A stretch of 64,000 nt of DNA from Sphingomonadaceae bacterium (GCA_947463325.1 CANHQT010000002.1:113616-177615), one strand, 5' to 3'. Positions 17,724-29,631 are shown, counted from the first letter of the stretch. Notes: generated from the sequence alone by a model not told the origin. Numbers and translations are program-made.

Positions 17724-18766
17724 GCGCGCGTGAGGCATTGCTGGCGGCTGCGGGGACACGCATCCTGCTGACCGACGGGGCGTTCGGCACCGAAATCCAG
17801 AACTGGAAGCTGGCAGAGGCGGACTATGCGGGAACGCTCGGCCTGTCGCACGACCAGAAGGGAAATAATGACATATTGGCTCTGACCAAGCCCGATGTGC
17901 CGGATACCATCACCCGTGCCTATCTCGATGCGGGCAGTGACATCGTGTCCACCAACACCTTTTCCGCCAATCGCATCAGCCAGGCGGATTATGGCGCGGA
18001 ACATCTGGTGCGTGACATCAATGTCGCCTCTGCACAGATCGCGCGGGCGGCGGCGGACGATTATGCCGCGAAGGATGGTCGGCGCCGCTTTGTGGCGGGC
18101 GCCATCGGCCCTACCAACAAGACGCTGTCACTTTCACCCGACGTCAATGATCCCGGCTATCGCGAGATCGACTTTGATTATCTCAAGGACGTCTATCGCG
18201 AGCAGATTGACGCGCTGCTTGATGGCGGGGTCGATTTTATCCTGATCGAAACCGTGTTCGATACGCTGAATGCCAAAGCCGGTATCATGGCAACCATAGA
18301 GGCGGGCCAGGCACGCGGCGCGGATGTGCCATTGATGCTCTCTATGACCCTCACCGACCTGTCCGGCCGCAACCTTTCCGGCCACACGGTAGAGGCTTTC
18401 TGGCACGCGGTGCGCCATGCCCGCCCGGTCACCATCGGCCTCAACTGCTCCTTCGGCGCGCAGCAGCTGCGCCCGCATGTGCGCACCCTCTCGGGCATCG
18501 CTGATACGCTGATCATGGTCTATCCCAATGCGGGCCTGCCCAATGATCTCGGCCAATATGACGAGCTGCCGGCTGAAACGGCGGCGCTGGTCGGTGAATG
18601 GGTAGAGGCCGGGCAGGTCAACATCCTCGGCGGATGCTGCGGCTCCACGCCGGCCCATATTGCGGCCATGGCCCGCACCGTCGCGGGCAAGCCGCCGCGC
18701 ACGCTGCCCGAACTGCCGGTGCGCACGCGCCTCGCGGGGCTGGAGCCCTTTACCATGGCGGCATGA
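17720..18766 (+). CDS. metH1: Methionine synthase, homocysteine-binding part (split MetH, part 1)
   Basis: A 348-residue zinc-dependent homocysteine S-methyltransferase domain, equivalent to the N-terminal third of E. coli MetH. It has ILLTDGAFGTEI near the start. Zinc ligands are Cys243 in GLNCSFG and Cys306-Cys307 in GGCCGSTP. The protein ends right after this domain, so homocysteine activation and the cobalamin parts are on separate chains. The separation from part 2 is filled by a palindromic repeat. Split metH genes occur in other alphaproteobacteria, so this is probably functional and not decayed. Confidence 0.94.
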   Translation: MSAREALLAAAGTRILLTDGAFGTEIQNWKLAEADYAGTLGLSHDQKGNNDILALTKPDVPDTITRAYLDAGSDIVSTNTFSANRISQADYGAEHLVRDINVASAQIARAAADDYAAKDGRRRFVAGAIGPTNKTLSLSPDVNDPGYREIDFDYLKDVYREQIDALLDGGVDFILIETVFDTLNAKAGIMATIEAGQARGADVPLMLSMTLTDLSGRNLSGHTVEAFWHAVRHARPVTIGLNCSFGAQQLRPHVRTLSGIADTLIMVYPNAGLPNDLGQYDELPAETAALVGEWVEAGQVNILGGCCGSTPAHIAAMARTVAGKPPRTLPELPVRTRLAGLEPFTMAA

Positions 18767-18771
18767 CGAAA

Positions 18772-18895
18772 ATCCTCCCCACCTGAGGGAGGACCGCGAA
18801 GCGGTGGAGGGGGCTCTCCGCTGCGGACCAGTGTGATGTGGAGAGCCCCCTCCGTCAGCCCTCCGGGCTGTCACCTCCCCGAATTGGGGCAGGAT
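18772..18895. repeat. Multi-hairpin palindromic repeat between the two metH genes
   Basis: The core arms 18806-18819 and 18840-18853 are 14-bp perfect reverse complements. Each side carries further small hairpins: CCTCCC/GGGAGG at 18774-18792, CCGC/GCGG at 18794-18804, CAGCCC/GGGCTG at 18856-18870, and CCCC/GGGG near 18876-18889. The whole folds like a cloverleaf. It does not resemble a terminator because no T-run follows. The inverted-repeat form suggests a non-autonomous intergenic repeat family. Family membership needs a genome search. Confidence 0.78.
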
Positions 18896-18907
18896 CAGGA
18901 AAAATCG

Positions 18908-21511
<2,604 letters not shown>

Positions 21512-21525
21512 TGCTTAACGCCGCT

Positions 21526-21543
21526 TCCCGTCTCGGGACGGGA
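21526..21543. other. Stem-loop after metH part 2
   Basis: TCCCGTC at 21526-21532 pairs with GACGGGA at 21537-21543 over a TCGG loop, 14 bases past the metH2 stop. No T-run follows, so at best it is a 3'-end stabiliser or a weak terminator. Confidence 0.4.
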
Positions 21544-21594
21544 CAGGCAGACACGCGGTTGAGTGAATAGCGGCCGTGCGGCAGATGTCGTGGC

Positions 21595-22518
21595 ATGTTG
21601 TTCCGCTTTCTGCTGTTCGTCGGGCTCGCGCTCACCTCCACGCTGGCAACGGCGCAGGACATTTTCGTGCCCGAGCTGGGGCGCGAGTTCAGGAATGTGC
21701 AGGCGGCGGTTGACGCCATCGGCGAAGGGCGCGGCACCGTGCTGCTCGCACCCGGCCGCTATCGCCAGTGCGCGGTGCAGACAGCCGGCGTTGTCACCTT
21801 CCGCAGCGCGGAGCCGGGGCAAGCGGTGTTCGATGGAGCAACCTGCGAAGGTAAGGCTGCGCTGGTGCTGCGCGGGCGCGGCGCCACAGTCGACGGCATC
21901 GTCTTCCAGAACATGCGCGTGCCTGATCTCAATGGCGCCGGCATCCGGCTTGAGCGCGGGGATCTCGATATCGTCAATTCCATGTTCCGTAACAGCGAAC
22001 AGGGCATATTGACCGCTGACGATCCGTCCTCCGCGATCCGCATCGATCGTTCGACCTTCTCCGGCTTGGGCCGTTGCGGCGATCACCCCTGCGCCCATTC
22101 GATCTACATCGGCAATTACGGCAGCCTCACCGTCACCCGTTCGCGCTTTGAGCGTGGCACGGGCGGCCATTATGTGAAGAGCCGCGCTGCACGGGCCGAA
22201 ATCATCGACAATATGTTCGATGACAGCCAGGGCCGCGAAACCAATTACATGATTGATCTGCCCGCAGGTGCCTCCGGGCGCATTGCCGGCAATTATTTCG
22301 TGCAGGGCGAGAATAAGGAAAACTACTCCGCCCTGATCGCGGTCGGCGCAGAGGATCGTCTGCACCCCAGCGCCGGTCTCGCCATCACCGGTAACCGTGC
22401 TCGCATCGTCGAAGGGGTTGCACGCAATACCATCTTCGTCGCCGACTGGTCGGGTGAGCGTCTGGTGCAGAGCGGCAACCAGCTCGGCGAAGGCATTGGC
22501 AGCTTCGAACGACGATGA
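21595..22518 (+). CDS. Secreted right-handed parallel beta-helix protein
   Basis: A 307-residue protein with a signal peptide (hydrophobic residues 5-18, cleavage after TLATA). The mature chain has repeated short beta-strand turns such as DLDIVNSMFRNSEQG, AIRIDRSTFSGLG, SLTVTRSRFERG and ARAEIIDNMFDDSQG, the pattern of right-handed beta-helix or pectate-lyase-like proteins. Two Cys in RCGDHPCAHS may form a disulfide. There are no clear pectate-lyase catalytic motifs, so the enzymatic role is open: polysaccharide binding or lyase activity in the periplasm or outside. It stands alone between metH2 and coq4. Confidence 0.72.
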   Translation: MLFRFLLFVGLALTSTLATAQDIFVPELGREFRNVQAAVDAIGEGRGTVLLAPGRYRQCAVQTAGVVTFRSAEPGQAVFDGATCEGKAALVLRGRGATVDGIVFQNMRVPDLNGAGIRLERGDLDIVNSMFRNSEQGILTADDPSSAIRIDRSTFSGLGRCGDHPCAHSIYIGNYGSLTVTRSRFERGTGGHYVKSRAARAEIIDNMFDDSQGRETNYMIDLPAGASGRIAGNYFVQGENKENYSALIAVGAEDRLHPSAGLAITGNRARIVEGVARNTIFVADWSGERLVQSGNQLGEGIGSFERR

Positions 22519-22524
22519 CGGTAT

Positions 22525-22542
22525 ATTGACATTAGTGTCAAT
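22525..22542. promoter_or_regulatory. Perfect inverted repeat upstream of coq4
   Basis: ATTGACA at 22525-22531 and TGTCAAT at 22536-22542 are exact reverse complements around TTAG. The 7-4-7 form is that of a TetR- or LacI-type operator. The left arm contains a TTGACA hexamer that could serve as a -35 box. It lies 81 bases before the coq4 ATG. No regulator gene is adjacent, so the binding protein is unknown. Confidence 0.6.
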
Positions 22543-22622
22543 TTAACTGATCCCGGATAGCGAAAAGGAGCGCGCCACTCTTCCGATTCGGCGCAGGTCC
22601 AGTCATCCCGGGGTAGGAACCG

Positions 22623-23423
22623 ATGTCGCTTCACACGCCGCTTTCCGTTGCTGACGCCATTTTCATCCACCCTGACCGGCCGGCACCGAAATTTCGCCCG
22701 TTCAAGGCGCTGGGCCATTTCCGTAAGCTGATCGCGGACAAGGAAGACACCGAACAGGTGTTCCACATCTTTGAATGCCTGCCGCGGAAAAGCTTCGTCC
22801 CCGATGCGCGCGCCTTCATCGAAAGCGAAGCCGGGCAGCGGCTGATGCGGGATGAACCCTTCCTTCCCGCCATCCTCGATGATCATGAAGCGCTGCGCCG
22901 TCTGCCAAAGGGCACCGTCGCCCATGCCTATTGCGATTTCATGGAACGCGAAGGGCTGACCGCCGCCGGTCTCGTCGCGGAATCGGAAAAGATGCGCCGA
23001 GGCAAGCCGCGCTATGGCGACCAGATCGAATGGTATGGTGATCGCCTGCGCGATACGCATGACATGCTGCACGTTCTGACCGGCTATGGCCGCGACGCGC
23101 TGGGCGAACAGTGTGTGCTCGCCTTCACCTATGGGCAGAACCGTAACTTCGGTAACATCTTCATCGCTTGGGCCGGCGGCTTTGAACTGACGCGCCGGGT
23201 GAAGTCCGACGCACCCGTGTATGCGGCGCTGAAGCAGGCGCAGGCGTTTGGCACCGCTGCGCCGAAGATCCAGCAGGAAAGCATGGTCAACCTGCTCGCC
23301 GAACCGCTGGATGCAGCGCGCAAGCGCCTCGGCATCGGTGAACCGACGCAGTATCACGCCTGCCATCAGGCCTACCGCGCAAAGGGCATCGATCCCTACA
23401 ATTTCCTCGCCAAGGCAGCCTGA
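22623..23423 (+). CDS. coq4: Coq4 family ubiquinone biosynthesis protein
   Basis: A 266-residue Coq4-like protein. The defining metal-binding motif HDxxH-x11-E is present as HDMLHVLTGYGRDALGE with His146, Asp147, His150 and Glu162. COQ4 in mitochondria is needed for coenzyme Q synthesis and has been linked to oxidative decarboxylation at ring carbon 1; the bacterial role is by analogy. There is no signal peptide or membrane segment, so it is cytoplasmic or peripheral. It is convergent with purL. A perfect inverted repeat lies upstream. Confidence 0.85.
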   Translation: MSLHTPLSVADAIFIHPDRPAPKFRPFKALGHFRKLIADKEDTEQVFHIFECLPRKSFVPDARAFIESEAGQRLMRDEPFLPAILDDHEALRRLPKGTVAHAYCDFMEREGLTAAGLVAESEKMRRGKPRYGDQIEWYGDRLRDTHDMLHVLTGYGRDALGEQCVLAFTYGQNRNFGNIFIAWAGGFELTRRVKSDAPVYAALKQAQAFGTAAPKIQQESMVNLLAEPLDAARKRLGIGEPTQYHACHQAYRAKGIDPYNFLAKAA

Positions 23424-23478
23424 GCCGTCGGCGATTGCGCATCGTCACGCTGAAACAAGTTCAGCCACACGAACGGCA

Positions 23479-25737
23479 CTAAGCCAGCGCGGCGTCCGCG
23501 CCCATCAGCTTGGGGAAGAAGCCCTCATGCGCGGTGCGCAGGGCGGCGATACTGATACTTGTCAGCGCATCGCCATTTTCGTCCTCGAAGCTCAGCGCAT
23601 CCCCTCCGACATCGCCCAGCCACAGCGCCGGCACGCCATCGACGGCCGAGGCCTGGAGGAATGCATTATAGGCTTCCTGCCCGCCATCCTTCGCGATGGT
23701 GACGACATACATCGCCTGCATCTCGCCGAACAGCATCCGCGCCGTGGGATTCAGATAGTCGCCAAAGGTCAGTCCGATATTTCCGGCGAGCGCCATCTCG
23801 GCCACGGCCACCAGCAGGCCGCCGTCCGACACGTCGTGAACAGCATTGACCAGACCCTTGTCGATCAGTGATCGGACAACCTCTGCCGCCTCGCGTTCGA
23901 GGGTGAGGTCGACATGCGGGGGAGCGCCCGCTTCCAGTCCGGCGATCTCGCGAAGCCAAAGCGATTGGCCAAGGCTCGGCTTGGGATGTCCGATCAGGAA
24001 GACGCGGTCGCCCGCATTCTTGAACCCGACGCCCACCGCCTTGCGCCAGTCCTGGATCAGGCCAACGCCGCCAATCGCGGGTGTCGGCAGGATCGCTGAA
24101 CCGCCGCCGGTCGCCTTGCTCTCATTGTAGAGGCTGACGTTGCCCGAGACGATCGGGAAATCGAGCGCACGGCATGCATCCGCCATGCCTTCGAGGCAGC
24201 CGGTGATCTGCGCCATGATCTCGGGGCGCTGCGGATTGGCGAAGTTCAGGCAGTTGGTCACCGCCAGCGGAGTCGCGCCGGTGGCGCTGATGTTGCGATA
24301 GGCCTCGGCAATCGCCTGCTTCCCGCCCTCATAGGGGTCGGCATAGCAGTAACGCGGGTTGCAGTCGGTGGTGATGGCGAGCGCTTTGTCCGTGCCATGC
24401 ACCCGCACCAGCGCGGCATCGCCGCCCGGCGGCATCACTGTGTCGCCGCCGACCTTGTGGTCATATTGTTCCCAGATCCAGCGGCGGCTGGCGATGTCCG
24501 GGCTGGCCATCAGCTTGAGCAGGTCCGCCGCAATGTCAGTGCTTTCAGGGATGCTCGCTTCGTCGAGCGGCTTCACCTGTGCCCAGACCTTGTACGCGTC
24601 CCGCGTCAGGGCAGGGCGATCGTAGAGCGGGGCATCGTCGGCCAGCGGGGCAAGCGGGATGTCGCAGACGATCTCGCCATGATGTTCCAGCACCATGCGG
24701 CCGGTGTCCGTGACATGGCCGATCACCGCGAAATCCAGCTCCCACTTGCGGAAAATGGCTTCGGCAAAGGCTTCCTTGCCCGGCTTCAGCACCATCAGCA
24801 TGCGTTCCTGGCTTTCGGACAGCATCATCTCATAGGCCGTCATGCCGGTTTCGCGCTGGGGCACATCATCCATCTTCAAATGGATGCCGACACCGCCCTT
24901 TGACGCCATCTCGACGCTGGAGGAGGTGAGGCCGGCGGCGCCCATGTCCTGAATGGCGACGATCGCGTCCGATGCCATCAGCTCAAGACAGGCTTCGATC
25001 AGCAGCTTCTCGGTGAAAGGATCGCCGACCTGCACGGTGGGGCGCTTGTCATCATCGCCCTCCTCGAAATCGGCGCTGGCCATGGTTGCGCCATGGATGC
25101 CGTCGCGCCCGGTCTTGGAGCCGACATAGACAATGGAGTTGCCGACACCGGAGGCCGCCGAATAAAAAATCTTGTCGGTCTGTGCGACGCCCACGGTCAT
25201 CGCGTTGACCAGGATGTTGCCATTATAGGCGGGGTGGAAATTCACCTCTCCGCCCACCGTGGGCACGCCCACGCAATTGCCATAGCCGCCGATGCCGTGG
25301 ACGACGCCCGCGATTAGGTGGCGCATCTTGGGGTGATTGGGGTCACCGAAGCGCAGCGCATTCATGTTGGCCACGGGCCGAGCGCCCATGGTGAATACGT
25401 CGCGCAAAATCCCGCCCACGCCGGTCGCCGCACCCTGATAGGGTTCGATGTAGCTCGGGTGGTTGTGGCTCTCCATCTTGAAGATCGCCGCCTGACCATC
25501 GCCGATGTCGATGACGCCGGCATTCTCGCCCGGGCCGCAGATCACCCACGGCGCCTGGGTCGGCAGCTTCTTCAAATGGATTCGCGAGCTTTTGTAGGAG
25601 CAATGCTCCGACCACATCACGGAGAAAATGCCGAGTTCGACAAGGTTCGGCTCCCGCCCGAGCGCATGGAGCACGCGCTCATATTCTTCAGGAGACAGGC
25701 CGTGGTCGGCGACGATCTGGGGCGTGATCTGGCTCAT
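23479..25737 (-). CDS. purL: Phosphoribosylformylglycinamidine synthase subunit PurL
   Basis: The 752-residue synthase subunit of the FGAM synthase complex in purine biosynthesis, of the small type that works with separate PurQ and PurS. It has HCSYKSSR near the N-terminus (catalytic His region), [13 protein letters not shown] glycine-rich strands, the motif [11 protein letters not shown], and two repeated PurM-like halves. The ATG at 25737 is used; an in-frame ATG at 25761 would add eight residues, but AAGG is well placed for 25737. purS and purQ are not in the window. Confidence 0.96.
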   Translation of the reverse strand: MSQITPQIVADHGLSPEEYERVLHALGREPNLVELGIFSVMWSEHCSYKSSRIHLKKLPTQAPWVICGPGENAGVIDIGDGQAAIFKMESHNHPSYIEPYQGAATGVGGILRDVFTMGARPVANMNALRFGDPNHPKMRHLIAGVVHGIGGYGNCVGVPTVGGEVNFHPAYNGNILVNAMTVGVAQTDKIFYSAASGVGNSIVYVGSKTGRDGIHGATMASADFEEGDDDKRPTVQVGDPFTEKLLIEACLELMASDAIVAIQDMGAAGLTSSSVEMASKGGVGIHLKMDDVPQRETGMTAYEMMLSESQERMLMVLKPGKEAFAEAIFRKWELDFAVIGHVTDTGRMVLEHHGEIVCDIPLAPLADDAPLYDRPALTRDAYKVWAQVKPLDEASIPESTDIAADLLKLMASPDIASRRWIWEQYDHKVGGDTVMPPGGDAALVRVHGTDKALAITTDCNPRYCYADPYEGGKQAIAEAYRNISATGATPLAVTNCLNFANPQRPEIMAQITGCLEGMADACRALDFPIVSGNVSLYNESKATGGGSAILPTPAIGGVGLIQDWRKAVGVGFKNAGDRVFLIGHPKPSLGQSLWLREIAGLEAGAPPHVDLTLEREAAEVVRSLIDKGLVNAVHDVSDGGLLVAVAEMALAGNIGLTFGDYLNPTARMLFGEMQAMYVVTIAKDGGQEAYNAFLQASAVDGVPALWLGDVGGDALSFEDENGDALTSISIAALRTAHEGFFPKLMGADAALA

Positions 25738-25770
25738 GCCGCGCGCCTTAGCGGGCGACATCGATTCCGC

Positions 25771-26442
25771 CTAGCCCTGCAAGGCAGCTTGTGGATGTTG
25801 GCGCGTGCTGCCGACCCATGCGGCGAGGAGGCAGAGGGCCGTATAGGTGCCCAGAACGAACAGCGCGGCGCCTGCGCTAGGCTCTCCGGGTGGCGGGCCG
25901 AACCAGTTGACCACCTGCACCGTCAGCAGCACCAGCGCCAGCAGGCCGAGCGCGAGCCGCGCCGATGACGTGCGGGCGCGGGTTTTCACAATGTAGAAAA
26001 TCAGCGCGGCAAAGGTGATCCCGAGTTCGAGCGGCATGGCGATCTCGGGATGATTCCACAGGCCTAGGCCCAGCTTCGGCGGCGCGCCGTAGAGGGTGAG
26101 GTCTGGGACGTGAACCAGCCAGTCGACAAACCAGTGGCTCAACACCACCAGACCGCCGATGATCGCGCCGGTCCGGTTCTTCGTCACCGCCCAGATGATC
26201 GCGGCAAAGGCCACCGCCCACAGCGCATTGCCCAGCAGGCTGTGCGTATAGGGCATGTGGTACAAGTCCATCGGGTTCATCACCGACGCTGATGGGTCGA
26301 TCCGCATTTTTTCGACGCCCAGCATCATCAGCGTGAAGAACCCGAAATCGACCAGCTGCCCGGCGACGAACAGCGTGCCGAGCTTTGGTGCTTTCGGGTG
26401 TGCGGCGGCGACCAGCGCCGGTGCCCAATGGCCGATGAACAT
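25771..26442 (-). CDS. Uncharacterised multi-pass membrane protein
   Basis: A 223-residue protein with about six hydrophobic segments. It carries conserved-looking polar residues within helices: YHMPYTHSLLG and LSHWFVDWLVHVPDL. This spacing recalls membrane-bound metal-dependent hydrolases of the YdjM/DUF457 type, but the match is only by eye. GGGGGAG lies nine bases before the ATG. It lies 33 bases upstream of purL on the same strand and downstream of a DUF2177 gene, so the three may be co-transcribed. The function is unknown. Confidence 0.68.
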   Translation of the reverse strand: MFIGHWAPALVAAAHPKAPKLGTLFVAGQLVDFGFFTLMMLGVEKMRIDPSASVMNPMDLYHMPYTHSLLGNALWAVAFAAIIWAVTKNRTGAIIGGLVVLSHWFVDWLVHVPDLTLYGAPPKLGLGLWNHPEIAMPLELGITFAALIFYIVKTRARTSSARLALGLLALVLLTVQVVNWFGPPPGEPSAGAALFVLGTYTALCLLAAWVGSTRQHPQAALQG

Positions 26443-26482
26443 GCGCTGCGACTCCCCCTTAGCCGTTACCCGTTGACGAGCT

Positions 26483-26887
26483 TCACCCCGCCGGCGCGAG
26501 CTTCAGGGCCAGCGCCGAAGCAACCGCTGCCGTCACAGCGGTGGCGACCGTGCCCCAGGTGATGTCGGTCAGCGTGACCTTTAGGCTCCAGGTTTTCATC
26601 ACCGCATAGTTGGTGAGGTTCCAGGTCATGTAGCAAAAGAACCCGAACAGAGCGCCCCAGACGAGGCCGCTGGTCCATTGTCCGCTGGCAAGCGCCGGGC
26701 GCACCGCGAAAATCTGGATGCCGATCACATAGAGCGCGTAAAAGGCGACCGCCGGACCGAGGCGGAAGGGACCGAGCAGTTCGCCGATCTCCGGACGGTA
26801 GAGATTGGGCAGCGACCAGCGGAACCAGAGATTGTCGAGCAGCGCGAACAGGACTGCGGTGGTCAGCGTGGACACGAGATAGGGCAT
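26483..26887 (-). CDS. DUF2177 family membrane protein
   Basis: A 134-residue membrane protein with about four helices. The C-terminal half reads GALFGFFCYMTWNLTNYAVMKTWSLKVTLTDITWGTV, split by helices, which is the hallmark of DUF2177. The role of the family is unknown. The ATG at 26887 has GGAG nine bases upstream; an ATG 30 bases earlier lacks one. It is divergent from xseB and tandem with the next membrane protein. Confidence 0.8.
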   Translation of the reverse strand: MPYLVSTLTTAVLFALLDNLWFRWSLPNLYRPEIGELLGPFRLGPAVAFYALYVIGIQIFAVRPALASGQWTSGLVWGALFGFFCYMTWNLTNYAVMKTWSLKVTLTDITWGTVATAVTAAVASALALKLAPAG

Positions 26888-26996
26888 GGCAATTGATCTC
26901 CAGAATAGTCCGCGCAAAGAACATCATAGAGCATGACGCAGGGGCGGCAAGCGCGAGCGCTTGACCCCTTCTTTCACCGAGGCCACAAGCAAGCTC

Positions 26997-27257
26997 ATGA
27001 GCGATAGCGGCAGCGCCCCGGCGCAGGACATTGGAACATTGAGCTTCGAGGCGGCGCTCGAGGAGCTTGGCGGCATCGTCCGCAAGCTGGAGGCAGGGCA
27101 GGTTCCCCTCGACAGCGCCATCACTCTCTATGAGCGCGCTACCGCGCTCAAGGCGCATTGCGACGCGCGGCTCAAGGATGCCGAAGCGCGGATCGAGCGC
27201 ATCCGCCTCAATGCCGAGGGCGCACCGCTCGGCACCGCACCGTTCGATGCGGCATGA
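26997..27257 (+). CDS. xseB: Exodeoxyribonuclease VII small subunit
   Basis: The 86-residue small subunit of exonuclease VII. The three-helix signature SFEAALEELGGIVRKLEAG followed by PLDSAITLYERATALKAHC is complete. It overlaps the ispA start by ATGA, the usual alphaproteobacterial coupling. The large subunit XseA is not in the window. Confidence 0.95.
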   Translation: MSDSGSAPAQDIGTLSFEAALEELGGIVRKLEAGQVPLDSAITLYERATALKAHCDARLKDAEARIERIRLNAEGAPLGTAPFDAA

Positions 27258-28168
27258 ACGAGCTCGCCGCTGTGGCTGACGCTGATCTGCTCGAAGAGGA
27301 ACTCGGGGCTATCGCGGCGGATGTCGATGCGATGTTCGACCGTCTGCTCGAAGCGCCGGCTGATGCCCGCGCGCCCCTGTTCGAAGCGATGCGCCATGCC
27401 GCGATCGGCGGCGGTAAGCGCTTGCGCCCGCTGCTGGTGCGTGCCGCGGCCCGCCTGTTCGCGGTCGATCCCGATTGCGCGCTGCGGGCTGGCGTCGCTG
27501 TGGAGGCGATCCACGTCTATTCGCTGATCCATGATGATCTGCCCGCGATGGATGATGATGCCATGCGCCGCGGCAAGCCGACTGTACACATCGCCTTTGA
27601 TGAGGCGACCGCGATTCTCGCCGGTGATGCGCTGCACGCCATGGCGTTCGAGATTTTGAGCGACCCCGATACCCATGCTGACCCGTTCGTGCGGGCCGAA
27701 CTGATCGCTGAGCTCGCCCGTGCCGCGGGCCCCTCGGGCATGGCGGGCGGGCAGATGATGGATCTCGCCGCCGAACATCAGAGCTTCGATCTCGCTACTG
27801 TCACCCGCCTCCAGCATATGAAGACTGGCGCCCTTATCTGCTGGTGCGTGGAGGCTGGCGCGATCCTTGGCCGCGTTCCGCACGAGGGCCGCGCAGGCCT
27901 GCGCGCCTATGCGCGTGACATCGGGCTCGCTTTTCAGATCGTCGATGATTTGATCGATGTGGAGGGCGATGCCGCCACAGCCGGCAAGGCGGTGGGCAAG
28001 GATGCCGATGCCGGCAAGGAAACCTTTGTCTCGCTGATGGGGGTCGAACGCGCGCGCGAACAGGCCCGCATCCTCACAGAACAAGCCATCAGCCACCTTG
28101 CCAGCCACGGGCGCGAAGCGGACCTTTTGCGCGCCATCGCCCGCTATATCCTTGAACGCAATCACTGA
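27254..28168 (+). CDS. ispA: Farnesyl diphosphate synthase (polyprenyl synthetase)
   Basis: A 304-residue short-chain trans-prenyltransferase that condenses IPP with DMAPP and GPP to FPP for ubiquinone, undecaprenol and carotenoids. The first Asp-rich motif DDLPAMDDD starts at residue 94, and the second DDLIDVEGD lies near residue 230; GGGKRLRP (52-59) is the substrate-binding turn. It is coupled to xseB by ATGA. In many relatives dxs follows; here coaD follows after 33 bases, so dxs is elsewhere. Confidence 0.95.
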   Translation: MNELAAVADADLLEEELGAIAADVDAMFDRLLEAPADARAPLFEAMRHAAIGGGKRLRPLLVRAAARLFAVDPDCALRAGVAVEAIHVYSLIHDDLPAMDDDAMRRGKPTVHIAFDEATAILAGDALHAMAFEILSDPDTHADPFVRAELIAELARAAGPSGMAGGQMMDLAAEHQSFDLATVTRLQHMKTGALICWCVEAGAILGRVPHEGRAGLRAYARDIGLAFQIVDDLIDVEGDAATAGKAVGKDADAGKETFVSLMGVERAREQARILTEQAISHLASHGREADLLRAIARYILERNH

Positions 28169-28201
28169 CGGGCTGGCCGTGCCAGCCTGAAGGGGGAACG
28201 C

Positions 28202-28705
28202 ATGAAACGCACCGGCATTTATCCCGGCACATTTGACCCGATCACACTCGGCCACATGGATATCATCCGGCGCGGGGCAAAGCTGGTGGACCGGCTGGTG
28301 ATTGGCGTGTCCACCAATCCCAGCAAATCACCGATGTTCACGCTTGAAGAGCGGATGGCGATGGTGCGCCGCGAAGTGGCAGGGATCGCCGGCGAGATTG
28401 AAGTGGTGAGTTTCGATTCGCTGCTGATGGATTTTGCCGAGCGCGAGAATGCGAGCGTGATCGTGCGCGGTCTGCGCGCGGTCGCCGACTTTGAATATGA
28501 GTATCAGATGGCGGGGATGAACCAGCAGCTCAACAGCCGGATCGAGACGGTCTTCCTGATGGCTGACGTTTGCCTGCAGCCCATCGCCTCGCGTCTGGTC
28601 AAGGAAATCGCGATGTTCGGCGGGGCCATCGACAAGTTCGTTCCGCCCATGGTTGCAGCGGAAGTGGTAGCGCGCGTGGATTCCATTGGACGCAAGGGGT
28701 CATGA
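28202..28705 (+). CDS. coaD: Phosphopantetheine adenylyltransferase
   Basis: A 167-residue enzyme that transfers AMP to 4'-phosphopantetheine in coenzyme A synthesis. The nucleotidyltransferase motif TLGH is at residues 15-18 in GTFDPITLGH. The later stretch ETVFLMADVCLQPIASRLVKE is the family's ISSTLVR-like region in a variant form. GAAGGGGGAA lies before the ATG. It starts the coaD-PPIase-queA-tgt run. Confidence 0.96.
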   Translation: MKRTGIYPGTFDPITLGHMDIIRRGAKLVDRLVIGVSTNPSKSPMFTLEERMAMVRREVAGIAGEIEVVSFDSLLMDFAERENASVIVRGLRAVADFEYEYQMAGMNQQLNSRIETVFLMADVCLQPIASRLVKEIAMFGGAIDKFVPPMVAAEVVARVDSIGRKGS

Positions 28706-28803
28706 CCGGTTAATCGCCCGCTTGCGAAAGCACCGGGCGAAATGATGGCTCAATGCAATGGCATGGGCTGTCGGATATGACGATGAAGAGGAACGCCGAC
28801 CCC

Positions 28804-29511
28804 ATGTTTGCCCGCCTGACGATTGCTGCCGCCCTTGCCGCTGTCGCCCTGACGCCCGCCGCCGCACAGGATGCCGCACCGGCGACCGCCGCCACGCCGG
28901 ACGCTGCCTATCGCAACAATCCCCCGGCCCTTCCGCCGGAGGATATCCGCGGCAATCCGGAACATATGCTGGCGCTCGACCTGTCGACCGGCGGCCGCGT
29001 TGTCATTCAGCTGCGCCCCGATGTTGCCCCGCGCCACGTCGACCGCATCAAGACACTGGCTCGGCTCGGCTTTTACAACGGGCTCACCTTCCACCGCGTG
29101 ATCGAAGGTTTTATGGCGCAGGGCGGTGATCCGCTGGGCAATGGCACTGGCGGCAGCGAGATGCCGGACATCCCCAGTGAATTCAACGGTTTGCCTCATG
29201 TCCGTGGCACGCTGGCCATGGCGCGCTCGCAGTCCCCGGACAGCGCGAACAGCCAGTTTTTCATCATGTTGCTGCCGCGCCTCAGCCTCGACCGCAATTA
29301 TACCGCGCTCGGCCGTGTTGTTTCGGGCATGGAGTTTGTTGACCGCATCCAGCGTGGTGAACCGCCTGCCAACCCCTCGCGCATTGTGCAGGCTTCGATC
29401 CTTGCCGATGGTCAGCCGATGCCGCCAGCCAGCGCGCTGACGGAAAATGTCCCCGCCGCCGCCGGAGCACCGGTGACAGCGGATGATCTCAACGCCCCGA
29501 TCGGCGGCTGA
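28804..29511 (+). CDS. Periplasmic cyclophilin-type peptidylprolyl isomerase
   Basis: A 235-residue cyclophilin with a signal peptide (hydrophobic residues 5-17, cleavage after AAA-Q). The motifs are complete: FHRVIEGFMAQGGDPLGNGTGGS and ANSQFFIMLLPRLSLDRNYTALG, split around conserved residues of the active site. It should catalyse proline isomerisation of exported proteins. Two earlier in-frame ATGs (28777, 28783) would lengthen the signal peptide; the GAGG before 28804 is 12 bases away, so the start is not certain. It is placed between coaD and queA. Confidence 0.92.
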   Translation: MFARLTIAAALAAVALTPAAAQDAAPATAATPDAAYRNNPPALPPEDIRGNPEHMLALDLSTGGRVVIQLRPDVAPRHVDRIKTLARLGFYNGLTFHRVIEGFMAQGGDPLGNGTGGSEMPDIPSEFNGLPHVRGTLAMARSQSPDSANSQFFIMLLPRLSLDRNYTALGRVVSGMEFVDRIQRGEPPANPSRIVQASILADGQPMPPASALTENVPAAAGAPVTADDLNAPIGG

Positions 29512-29631
29512 ACGATTCGCTGACCAACGACTGCTGCCGGATGCTTGCAGCCGGCAGGCTCGTTCCTATCTAGCGCGCATTCAAAGGTGCCTCGACGTCG
29601 CTCGGCACGAACGGAGAGGATTGTCACCGCT

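Noticed and set aside
18833..18907. N-terminal extension of MetH part 2
   Set aside because: In frame, but it encodes the right arm of the intergenic repeat; the pterin-binding domain starts just after 18908.
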